Below are positions 34,569 through 46,600 of a stretch of DNA of 64,000 nt, piece after piece. A program made the position numbers and the translations under genes. Positions within the stretch are counted from its first letter, which is position 1. The number at the start of each line of letters is the position of its first letter. Under the pieces are notes generated by a model. The model worked only from the letters and a program-made list of their open reading frames with translations, had not been told where the DNA came from and ran no database searches. Source of the DNA: Numida meleagris (lineage: Eukaryota > Chordata > Aves > Galliformes > Numididae); the NCBI RefSeq assembly GCF_002078875.1, contig NC_034411.1, positions 34,242,260 to 34,306,259 of the forward strand, in the 5' to 3' direction.

Positions 34569-37500
34569 CAGAAATATCTTTAAAACTTTATCATCAACTC
34601 AACCTACACCATTCATTTCTCATACCGTGTGTAATTGTAGTAAGTAATTAAGCAACTCTTTAGAGATAATAAAATTGCTTTTCCAATAAATATCATGTTA
34701 ATAAATTAAAAAAATTCAATTAAGAGATTTACAATATTTCATCTTTTCAGCATATTTCATCATTACAAGAGCACTGTACTGGACAGTGGTAGTCAATGTA
34801 CATCAGGACAGAAATGGTCAAAATCAGAAAACATCCTAAGCTTTTATTCTTACATTCTAATTAATTCTGCTGTGACATCTAGAGGCTTTGAGGCAGATTT
34901 AGTACCCTGCTGCTCTAGCACTGTGATTCAGTGCTCAGTCCATTACCTCACTGTCTTCAGTCTCATCCCTACTCTTTATTCTGGAGTTTGGTGTTCATTC
35001 TAAGAATTTTGATGTTGGCACAAATTAGCATCGAGTGCTTTGGGTGTAGTATAGAAAAGCTTTACAGCAATTTGATGGATTCGCTATATGTAATTTGATA
35101 CTTAGACACAACAGATAAGCTGAGGTACTAACATTTCAGTTTAGCGTGTAATAATTCATTTGAATGTGAATGAAATCAATAATATATTACAATCTGACTG
35201 AGATAGATGCATATTAAAGGATATAATTACACCATTGGGACAAATTCTGGTTAAATTTCCCCAATACTAATAAAATGACTCCTTAAATCTGTTCTTAGAC
35301 CTTTACATAGTTCTGTTTATTATTAGAACAGACAGAAAACCCAGCACTGTGACCCCCTGTTGTCACTGCTAGAAGTCAGTTTACATGGTGGCGACTAACA
35401 ATCTTGAGGCTCACAAGCTGTTGTTACCAGGTCAGTGAATCATATGTGCAAGAAAAGGTTAAAAATGAATAAAGACCTTAATAACAGTCTGTGCCTGCTT
35501 TGCAAAATCGTGGTATGTACAGTGCATACCAGAGCATCCTGTTGGAGCCAATCTAGAAAAGGCTATTTATCTTTAGTTATTGTAAAGGGGAGTTGGACAG
35601 CAATCTGAGGTGTACATCTAGTCATTGGCTTGACTAATCCTACCCTGAATTTTTTGTTACTCATGCTCATTTTCCAAGTAATTTGTGAAGAAAAAAACCG
35701 TTTAGAGGTTTTCATCTGTCTTTGATCTGTAACTCTAGCTTTGATCTCTTTGTGTCTCATAGCCAGACTGTAAATACTATGAAACCCGGTTGTCATTCAT
35801 GAAACTTCTGATGTTACAATTTTTGGCAGTTCCATGGTCTGTAGCTTGCAAACAGGTAATGGGAAGTAAGAAACAAGACAATATTTCCATTACCAAGTTT
35901 TCAGAAGTCCTGTTTTTTTTCTTTTTTGGTTGGTTGTTTTTTTTTAATATTTGTGGGTTTTTTAACCTCTGCATTATCTGTAGCAGAAAGTCTGGACTCT
36001 CCAGTGTATGCGGTTCATATGACAGTAAGAGCATTGCAGCTCATTCCTACTTCAATTTCCTCCCAGACAGTAGTCTGTATTGCAGTTTCTGTCTTTTCCC
36101 ACCATTTTAAATGCATCACAACTCTTTAAATTTTTAATTTACATTTACTTTAGATTGTTTTTTGTTACCTTGAGGACTTTTAGTATTTTATTCTCTTTGT
36201 ATCTTTGGACATAGTTTTGCCAATCTCATTCTTTAATCTCATGTTGTACATTTTAGCTTTGGCCCAGAAAGTTTTCGGTTATGATCTCACCTGGCATAAA
36301 GGACTGTGGAAGGGGATGTTTGGTCTCTAATTCACCTATTCAGCTATCTTTCCTTTCTGGAGGAAGAAAGCATCACAATTAAATGACCTGCATTGCATTT
36401 AAACCCAGGGCTAAAAAGAAGCGAGAAGAGATATCCCTAGCTGCTTTATAGATTTGCCTTCGATGGAGTATACCCCATGTCCCATTTCCACTTCCTAGAA
36501 TCAGTTCTAATGAAAAACCTAATATGAAACCATTCTTGGTTCCTGGGTCACCCTCTGAGGGGGATGCAGAAACTTGTTCTCCTGTCAACTCAATTAAAAA
36601 AAATGGACAAACCAGGTCATCAAGAGCAACTTGTCAGCAAAAGAACAGTTTTATTGGTGGCAACAGGAGTAGTTCTATTCTGGAGGACTAAGATGAACAA
36701 TATATATTCAGCGTAATTTGTGCCATCACCTGGCCTGAAGTATACTTCTAGTCATTGCCTGTGAATTAGTCTACTTCTCTCTGATTTTGTGCTCCTGGTC
36801 AGAACACCCTACACCTGCTTAGGTAACTTAGACTTGTTTCTAGAGAGCAGGGACCCAATGTATCTGATCTCTTTTACTTTCTCCTGTTGTTTTTATCTTC
36901 CATTTAAAAAAGGGAGACTGTGGAGTCCAACCTTCATAAAAACCTCCAACTATTTTAAATGTAGGAGTCAGTCGTTTGTTTAGAAAAAAATGGCCATATA
37001 TGGGTGGGATTAGTAATCCAGACAGCTACCTAGGATTCATTCTACTTCATTTCAGAAAATAAAATCTTCATCTTCTGTATCGTCAAATATTCCACTGAAA
37101 CAGGTAAAGAATAATTTCACTAACAAGCCCTGGCAGCTCAGCTGAAATTTGAGACAATAAACCTGTGAAATGTGCCATTTCATAATGTTGTATTCTGACT
37201 CCCATCGTTATGCTCATGTGCACACACCCCTACACCTGCACATGCATACTTTAAACTGCCTGGCATAGCATGTGTATGCAGTGAATATCTGCCTGCAGAA
37301 TGACCATAGCAGTATTTGCTGCCTACTATTTCCACCTGAGAGTATGGCATCTGCAACCTTTGCTAAACCTAGCAGTATCCTAGGGAAGGCATGTGTAGGA
37401 TACTTGGCTTTCCTTCACACAGTGTATGTTTGACCCTTTATTGGAACATTTTTCATATATAACACACTTTCCAAAATCCCAGTTGTTTCCTATTTACTCT

Positions 37501-38479
37501 ATTACAGAAGTTCATTATGTACATATGTTTTTTGATTTGAATGGGATAATAAGGGCTGATTTAAATAATATATTTTCTGCAATTTTTTTGTTAGTGGAAA
37601 TTATCTACTTTAAGGAGTTTCATGGCCAGCAGCAATGTCACCTTCAGTTAGTATATTTGGAGCGAGTTCCTTGTTCAGATGCCTGAAAGGCCTCAGCACA
37701 GAAAAATGTTGCCTAATCTTTAGCAGAACTCAGAAGTCTTGCTGAGAAGTTGAAACAGGATTAGAAAACTCAGTATCTGATCCTTTGAGGACAGCTGCTT
37801 CAAAGCAACTATGCAAAGCTGGGAAAAGAGTATGAATGAGCAAGCTTGAACCCTTTGAAATATTTACTGTTCAGTGAGTTTGGAGTGAAAGGCAGATCAT
37901 GATGAGGCTTTCCCTCTCCTGAAGGTTGAGAGCATCCTCTGGTTTTATTAATAGAAAAAAATTGATGCTACTACCCTGACCTTTCTTTTGTTGGACAAAA
38001 GCTGATCTAAGTATTGTATATTACATATAATACTTACAAAGTGTATATATCTGTATATACCATATATATGTGTAGTTGAAAGAGGCTGTAAGAACTGCAT
38101 TTGTTCCTAAATACTGTCAAGCTGGTTGTTTTTTTTTAATAATACTTAAATTCCCTGCAAAACACATTCAATAACTGAATGAATAGCCATCAAAAATCAA
38201 ATATGAAGCATTAGAATAATCATTTTGCATGATTTGCAGTGTTGGCCAAGGTCCTTTCAGCAGTTCATACCAATTTCAAAGCCGTTGAGGAGTGCAAGCT
38301 TCTTTTTTAGCTCTGCTTTGGATGTAGATCTGTATGCCCTGATGAAAATTCGGACTTGGCAGGAATTTAGTCTCCTTGTCACAAAGTATGTACCTACCTC
38401 TGTGCTTCAGTTTATTTACACAGACACTATTTGCAAAGAACAGTGCAGTTAAGTCTCCAGTTTCTTTTCTCCTGGTAGG

Positions 38480-38553
38480 TTTTTTCATCTTTTTTTTTTC
38501 ATCTTTTTTTTTTTCATCTTTTTTTTTTTACCCTGTCTTCATTTTTTTTTTTA
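38480..38553. repeat. T(10-11)CATC minisatellite
   Basis: Three T-run units separated by CATC (unit about 14-15 bp), followed by a diverged fourth unit (ACCCTGTCTTCA plus a T run). The strand bias is complete, with pyrimidines only on the plus strand apart from the single A in each CATC, so triplex-forming potential is plausible. Confidence 0.85.
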
Positions 38554-41500
38554 TTGGTAAATTTGAATGTTTTCATGATGTTTTTCTTACAGGCACACTT
38601 GTATGATTTCTCATTTTGCTATTAGAGCAAACTATAGAAACATGAACATGAGTGGGCTTGAATCTCTCCAAATGACCATTTCCTCATAAAGATTATCTTT
38701 TCCATTGAAAAGTATTCAAAGGAAAAAGTATTTCAAAGGAAAAGTATTATTATAAAACACTTAAGTTGTCTTAGGACTCACTTAGCATTAACCTTACAGT
38801 GCTGTTGATATGCAAGGGACAATTACTGTTGGTTTCTTTTCAGACGTAAAACAAGTATGATTTTGGAGTTTTTATTTGGGGACTTCATAGAACTGCTGTG
38901 GAGCCAGTAGAACTCAATATGAAGGAGCAGCTCTTGCTAGCGTAGCCTAATAATGAGGGTCCCAGTAATCATGTATGCCCTTCCTGTGCATGGCATTGTT
39001 TCTTTAATTGCATTTAGTGTAAGTGTAGTCAGAATTTGCTAAAAGATTTAGGAAAATAATTATTGAAAAGTGAACCTAATCTTGAGTCAAAAGTTCATCG
39101 ATTTTGAGAGAATTGGAAAAAATTTCAGGGTAGGCCTTACATTCTTGAGTGGATCACTATTTATCTATGGTCGTGCACATGCTAAATAATGACATTAAAT
39201 AAATTACTCTCCTGTTGTGATCTCTAAAAAAGCAAAGCCTTCCAGTTATGTAAACAACATCTTATTTTTCCAGAATAATGGAAGAAAATTGGGAGAGCTG
39301 GCCTTGTGATTTGACTATTGAGGTTCATGACTGCATGGTAATTTCCAGAGCTGAGCCTAATTGTGATAAATTTTGCCTTTTTGCTATGCTCACTCATGTG
39401 AATTAAGGCAACTTTTGAACAACCTGTGCACATTAAATTTCATATTTGGTAAAGCTTATGTGTTTCCCATCATGCTGGATGGAGCATCCAATATTTTAAA
39501 AAAGCAATTTGTTTTGCCCTCTTCTAAGTACCTGATGCATTAGTAACCCTGTCACCTTTTAAATTAAGCAGGATTTTGTCTGCAGCTTAAGCACTCTGAA
39601 GTGTCTTCTGTTTTTAAATTTTATATGAGTATGGGAAATGCCTTTAGCTCTTTTGCAAATGGGTTTTGTTTAATGATTGCTGTTGTCTCTAAATAGGTCT
39701 TGGCATTTTCAGACACTTTACAGTGAAGTAATTATTTTTGCTAATTGAATTTGCAGGGGAATGACTCGGGATAGGGAGCAAACAACATCATGTTGTCATG
39801 GGCACTTTAGGGTTGATAAGGTCATTCAAAATATGAGATAGCAGCCTTTTTATTTCTGCTCACAAGTATCTCCGTGTATGAGTAGTTTAAGTGTCTGTGA
39901 TCCAAAAGCTTCACTGCTTCCTCAAAGCAGAAGTGAAATATTCACTTTACGTATGTAAAGCTTGCAGCAGAAGTGTCCTAAGTGATGTGTCCCAAAACCA
40001 ATGTGCTTTGGTAAACTGCTTATTTTAATTAACTGCTCAACTCCTACATTGGCAGGTGAAAACACTAGAAAGATAGATCTGCTTCAGATCCCTCTGATCA
40101 CCTGAGCTTTTTCACCAGCAAATCCAGGTAATGGAGGAAAAGATGGTATTGCATCAGACCTGAAAGTCTCAGCTGCTTGCAGCAACAGTAGATGTTCACA
40201 CATGCTGGGAATACAGAAATGTCCCAGGCTTTTCCCTTCCAGTTCCTGGCTGACTACATCAGCTTAGAGCAGTGTTGAAGATGCCCAGCACACCTTCTGC
40301 AACTCTCTGGGTATGGACTACCAGAAGTCATGGCACTAAATAAGTTCCAGGATTAAAGAAGGGAAGAAAGGAACTTCCTAGTTGCATAGCAATTGAGCAG
40401 TGAGATAGCCAAGGAGTGAGGGAAAGAGGACAACAAGGGAAGTCCAACCTATATTTTTTTTGTGAGAGCCTCCTAACACTGCAGTGCAATCTGCTGAGAT
40501 CAGCTGGGGAGTATCTAAGCATCGCAGATTATAACGGAATGGTTCTTAGAAACTGCCAGAAAATAACATGAAAGAGAGAAAGCCAGAAAATCCCTTTAAA
40601 ATATGCTAAACAAATCAAGCAAGGACAAGAATCAGGTGACAGAAATTGCATTTATTTTCATGAACAGGCAAAAATGAAATTTTGCTTTAAGCAAAATGAT
40701 ACTTTGCCATCATTTAGCACCATTATTGCTGCACTAGCATTCCCTGAACAAACTCTCTTTGTGAATGTGTTTCTGTTAATTTGACAGCCTCCAGTAACAT
40801 TCACATCTCTCTTGGGATGTTTATATGTCTTGGGCTGAAATGAGTAGTGTGTTTAAGCATAGTTTAGAGCTCATTTTTAAATAATTTTCTTCTTCAGCAA
40901 TTAAAGAAATCTGTGCATGGTTTGAGATCTCCACTATGCAGGTGATGAGGAATGGAACAAATACAAATCAAAATGGGTCAGTGTCTGTGTAGCACACTGT
41001 GGCACAATGTGTGGTCCTGGGAAGGCTGCGTGAACTGAGCTGTAGTGCCTGGTGGGAATGGGGACGCTGCTGCGGAATAAGGCTCCAGGCGGGGTCAGGT
41101 CAGTGTGTGTAGAGCTGTGATGATACAGGTTTTCTGCTGTCTGCCCACAAATGCTGGTCTCCGCCTTCTTGAGAGTGAGCGTGTGTATCTAACAGCTGCT
41201 TTGAAAGTATCAGTCCTTTGAAAATACCATGGCTAAACTGACCAAGTCATTGTACTCCTAGGTATGGCACTACCCGTAATAGTTTTTGTCTTCCACCTGA
41301 TAGTTGTGGTCTTGCTCTTTCCTTACATTTCCACACCCTTTTGAAAATGAAGATAGGATGTGTACAGAAATGCTGCCATTCATTTTGTATTCTTTCCAGT
41401 GTACTTTTCATCTACACATCATGAAGCAGAAAATGAGAGACATGCACTAACCCAATTCTCACAGGGTATCATTAGGATTCCCCACTGCTGTCTAATCATG

Positions 41501-41758
41501 TGCTGTCCTATTGATGTGTAGTCAATTGGTAGGGTAATTGTGTTTTGTGCACCAGATCTTGCCTGAATACAGCAGTGTTTTGGTTTTAGTTATGAAAACA
41601 CGGTATGATTTTAGACTTTAAAACGAACAGCAGATCTTTCTGTGCTTGACAAAGCATAAGCACAAATTAGGGAGGGATTAAGTAATGGAAAAAGAAACAC
41701 TTCAAATACATATGTTTGCAGATGGGGTTTTTGTATTAGAGTCTATCAGATGCATGCC

Positions 41759-42263
41759 TGTTGTGGTTTAACCAGGCAGATGGCTCAGCACCACACAGTC
41801 ATTGGCTCACTCTGCCCTTCTCAGTGGGATGAGGGAGAGAATTGGAAAAAACAAAGTAGAACTTGTGGGTTGAGATGAAACTAATTACTAAGATACAGAA
41901 AAGGAAAATAGTTATGCCCATATATACGAATGTATGTAACAAGCGATGGGCAAGCAATTGCTCACCACCTCCCGTCGATGCCCAACCAATCCTCCAATCG
42001 GGGGAAGAGAGTGAGATGCACTCCCTCACTTTCCCCTTCAAAACTCCTTCCGCACGATGTCATATGATGTGGAATATCCCTTTGGCCAGTTTAATCCAAC
42101 TGTCCTAATTCTATTCCCTCCCTGCTCCTTGGGCCCTTCACCGTGAATGGCTTTGGCTCTGTACAACACTGCTTATCAACATTGTTTTCCTCCTAAAACC
42201 AAAACATAGCATCATACCAGACACACTGAAGAAAACAATTCCATCCCAGCTGAAACTGAGATA
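41759..42263 (-). mobile_element. old solo LTR of an avian endogenous retrovirus, antisense
   Basis: On the plus strand it begins TGTTGTGGTTTAACC and contains blocks typical of a widespread avian LTR family: AGTGGGATGAGGGAGAGAAT (about 41823), GCAATTGCTCACCACC (about 41954) and TGGAATATCCCTTTGGCC (about 42069). It ends near ATCCCAGCTGAAACTGAGAT. In the usual orientation of that family the LTR starts at the GGCTGGGAT-type end, which places this copy on the minus strand. The terminal bases are mutated and no matching flanking duplication was seen, so it is much older than the two other LTRs here. No internal viral sequence is attached. The family name is not certain. Confidence 0.8.
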
Positions 42264-43379
42264 GTGTCAAATCCAACTGAGTTTATAATCGTTGTAGTGC
42301 TTGAAGGAGTTGGTGAATGAGACTGCCAGTGAAGGTGCTGCCAGAAGGCTGGAGTGGATCTGTCCCCACACCCCAGGTGTGTGGGAGCTGAAGGGTTTGC
42401 TGCAAGCCTGGGAGCTGCCAGCCTGAGCATGACCAGAGTGGGTTGGAGGGCAACCAGGAAGAAGGGCATTGTCTGGAGCCTTTTCTTCCTTGTGCAGAGT
42501 TCATGTTTCAAGCTGCAGTGCATTATCCTACTGGGGGCTGTGAGTAGACTGTGTCATTTATTAAGGCTCACTTATTCATGCAGGTAACAAATTCACTGAC
42601 CCTGTCAACTTTGCTTCTTATGGTCTGGCTCATCAGCCCTGAAATTACCAAATTTTCTTCTCTGACTTCAACTCATGACAATGTTACCATGGGTATTTCC
42701 TCATAGTGACTTTTGAGGTTGTGTTTGAGATGAAGGAACAAAGCAGGGCAGAATGTCAGCAATGGCTTGATGAGGTTTTTATGGTAAGACATGAGATAGC
42801 AATGGCAGAAAAACAGGCAGATAACATGCTTGCTTTCTTGACTCCTAGTGGTATGTTACTGTGTTTGTGCAAAAGTAACGTCCATAAGTCAGCATGTTGA
42901 GGTCTGCTGACGGGAAGCATGCAAACCCTGGCTTCTGTTATACACAGAGATTCCAAAGTAAAAACTATGAAATTTGCTTTTAGCAAGTTTTGCTTCCTCT
43001 TACTTTAATGTAGTTTGTATATGAATGTGTTCTATTATAAAACTCCATTTTCAGTGACCATATGTTTTCCTTTGATGTATATATATATATTTCAATTGTT
43101 TCTGCAAAAGCAGGGGAAAGCAGTAGATGGTGACAGATTTTGGATGCAAAACTGCATCAAAAGCTTAGCAGAAATAATACTTTAATAAGTTGCTCAGTTG
43201 TAAATGAAAACTGCTTTGTTATATCATAAACTTTCTTTCCCTTACCCTAGTTCTTTTGTCAAGATTGGGAAATGCATAATTGAAGATCTGTGTGAGCACA
43301 ATCTGATTTCTACTGCCCAGGCAAAATCATCATGACATGAAAATGCACAATTACTTCAGTCTACTGACTCAACTGATTT

Positions 43380-43399
43380 AAAAAAAAAAAAAAAAAAAA
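43380..43399. repeat. poly(A) run, 20 bases
   Basis: Uninterrupted A run in unique sequence. Confidence 0.9.
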
Positions 43400-43610
43400 G
43401 TATCACCATAGATTCAAGGAACTACAAGGGTATTATACGATTAAGAGGTTTGATATTTTTCTTGTGCATTTTGTTTTTGCTTTTGAAAATTTAATGACTG
43501 AATAAACAGGTCTCAAGAAACTGATTGAAACTGATGCCAAATGCTCGATTTGACTGCTGAAGTTGAATTCATAATTCCCCAGTGACATTTTTTTACTGCT
43601 CTAACAGTAA

Positions 43611-43640
43611 ACTTTACTGTACTTTACTGTTACTTTACTA
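43611..43640. repeat. 10-bp tandem repeat (ACTTTACTGT)
   Basis: ACTTTACTGT occurs twice in succession and is followed by TACTTTACTA. The preceding ACAGTAA (43604-43610) is complementary to TTACTGT at 43614-43620, so the unit can also fold back. Confidence 0.75.
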
Positions 43641-46600
43641 TAACATCAATTACTGTTAAACATGGAAGTAAAAGCAGAGTGTTGATGCTTTGTGTAACGG
43701 TGGAGGAGGAATATAGGAGATTTGTGAACATTATTCCATATTTTTATTCCTTGAGAGAGCTGCTATACTAATATGGCATTACTGTCTTGCTTTTTAGTGG
43801 AAAATACAGGCATGTATGCCAAATTGAAGTGGTTCCACATTGTTCATTGTGACATGTTCAAGTCATCTCCTAAGCTTTTGTTCCGTTCACCACTCTTACT
43901 GCCTGCAGATAGTTTTGCTAACATGCAGCGAGTCATCATCTGTTTTCTTAATTAAAAAATAAACATTCATTTGATGTGAATGAGGCTTTTCCCGCCAAGA
44001 GAACTTTGACGTTTGCAAATTTGTCTCGAGTGTACATGTTGTATCTTCAGAATATGGCTTTATATGTTTATGTAAGGATGAAGAATGCAGTCTATTAGTA
44101 CCTCTTGACAGATAGCAAGTCCAACCTGTTGACAGGGATGGTTGTCTGTCTGAGGTAGCCAGCATGCTAATTACCACTTCATCAATTTGGGAATTTCTGC
44201 TTGTTCATCACATATGAAATATCAAAGTCTGACATTTAACATTTTCATATTATCATCTCCACTGTTACTGATGCTGTTGCTTTTTAGGTCGTATTTTACA
44301 TGACTAGCTGCAAACGAGCTGTTTTTTGGTGTGCGAACAGCTGGCAACAGCAGATTGGGAATGCAGGAAAGCAGAGACAAATTGCCCAGGCCTATCAGCT
44401 GCACACCAGAGGGACACAGGAATTGAAATGTCACTGCTCTGGAGCAGGGTTGATCAGTGCAACTTTGAAGCCTGCCTCCACCTCACTTCAGGTGACAAAA
44501 TATTTCTGACATTAGTGTTAAAAAAAAAAAAAGACATTTCTATTATGCTGCCTGTGAATTGGCTGAAAACATCCTTGTGTGGAGAACCCTTTTACATGTC
44601 ATCAATGGAAATTGTCATCAGACTTGTAGGAGAATTGCAGTAGTGTTGATACAAGCTCACTAAGACTCAACATTCTGTAGCATAGAGAAGAAAATGGAGA
44701 TCTCAGTGGTAGACTCATACTGCAAGAAAGTCACTAAAGGGTGCCAAGCCCACCATGCACACCCCAGTGTAGAAGGCTAAGTTTGCACACAGAAAGTGGC
44801 CATCTGCTGACTGGAAAAATATAAATGAAAGTGTAATGCATTAGGATTGATATAATGATATGTCAGAATCCCCAGATCTTTAATTTTTTTCGTCTTACCA
44901 TGTTGGAAGATAAAACAAAATAGAGAAAAAAAAATAGAGAAACACCAAAAAAACAAACAATAAAGAAATCCCCATTCTTTTCAAATGAACTGTTGCTTAG
45001 GCCAAGTCAATTGCCCATTGTATGTGTAGAATTAAGTATTTCAAAAATCATTACAAATCAGGCACATCTTTATTTTCCTGCTAAATCTTACAGTTAAGAT
45101 TTTTTCCTTATATAAGATGTAGTAAAATATAAAACATTGTGCCAGGATATGTTGGATATCTATATTCTCTAGGAGTATACAGATCAGCTAGGGGTCGCCA
45201 ACCTATTCCATGCATATCATTGAATATTTCTTGTAGATGATAGCTGTTTAAGTGAGGGTATCCATTAAATCCTCACACCTCACATCTTCTTACCTAAATG
45301 AGATCATGGACATGTACAAGATTCTCATGGATTTCTCCAACTGATAGAACCATTTGGCTGTTAAAGCAGAAACAAAGGCTCTTGGTGCCTGTTCACTTCA
45401 TACTCTGTGATAGAAACATCAGTTGTAAAGCGAAGTAGGGTGTCTGCTGGCCAATATAAACTACCCTTGTGATTAGCTATTTTAATGAAACTTAGAAGAG
45501 TAAGTAGGCTTTTTTACATTTTTTTACAGCTAATATAGATGAAAGACTAGTTTAAAGAAATAGATTATTTATTTCAGTGTGTAGAAGGCAGGAAAATCTT
45601 CCAGATATCTCCAGTTGTCTTCTTGATGAGGATAGTGCTTTGATTCTTACACAACTGAGAAGACAAAAACAGGTCTAGGCTTGTAAAAAGGAAACCCTGG
45701 TCACATATGCCAGTAGATTGGATTGCACTGAATATCCTGTAAAAGTACTGGTCAAAGGTCTGCTGCTCCCAAACGACCAGAACAATTTAATTAGAGGTAA
45801 ACCTGCCCTTTCCCCGCATTGAGGTGAACACGGAGGTAATGGATGCTTGTACACAAACAATCCAGGAGGAACAAGGAAAAAGAACAGTCAAGGGTGACTA
45901 ACCTTAGGTCAGAGTGTGGTGAATCTTTGTCAGATTGAGTTGGCTTCTCAAAATGTCAGTCAAAAGGTATGCCCCTTCCTAAGGACTCTCCTGTGAGTCA
46001 TGATGCATGTAAGCATGACCACCTCCTTCACCAGTGGTGCTGCAGCTGGAGAGCTGTCCTGAACCAGCTTAGGGGCAACTTGCCCCAGCGCTATCCAAAA
46101 ACAGAAGACCTAATTTACTAAATTCATAAGTGTAATGCAAATCTGAAATTCAAACTGGGCAAAACCACAAACATGCATAAAGTCTTGTTTGTATTGATAT
46201 TCTGGTATGCAGAGGCAAAAAAGAAGGCCTTTGTTCAGCATAAGGCCAGCTTGTTTGTTAAGTCTAAAATATTTGTACTGGTAACATTTCTGCAGATGTC
46301 AGTAGGGATTTCTATGTGAGCAAGAACTGCGAGATACGGTCTTTACAAATGTCTATACCTTTTGAGATATATCACCACTTCAGTCTGTGAGGATTTGTAC
46401 TTATGGTAACTCTCCATAAGCCAGATGAACTTTAGAATTTATGATGGTTGTAAAGTTGCTTGACCTAAATGCAGTCTCTCCTGTGAAATATTAGTTTAAG
46501 CCTTCCTAAGTCTCTTGTCTTACATTACATTTCCTAAATTCACGGCAAAAATGCTAGACTTTTAGGCATCTATATCAAAGGTCAGCATGGAGTTCTGTCT

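Larger units (their letters stand above)
33890..41757. other. unique AT-rich DNA, no gene seen
   Basis: No exon, RNA gene or named transposon. It includes an A/AAAC tract at about 34542-34568 and a T/CATC minisatellite at 38480-38553. The open frames, including the T-rich 35790-36110 forward, have no recognisable domain. Confidence 0.5.

Noticed and set aside
38000..38080. TATATA-rich stretch as a promoter or origin
   Set aside because: AT-rich alternating sequence is common throughout the window and no gene starts near it.
42850..42890. TTTGTGCAAAAGTAACGTCC as a mariner terminal repeat
   Set aside because: The resemblance is about 12 bases; no transposase sequence, partner repeat or TA duplication was found.
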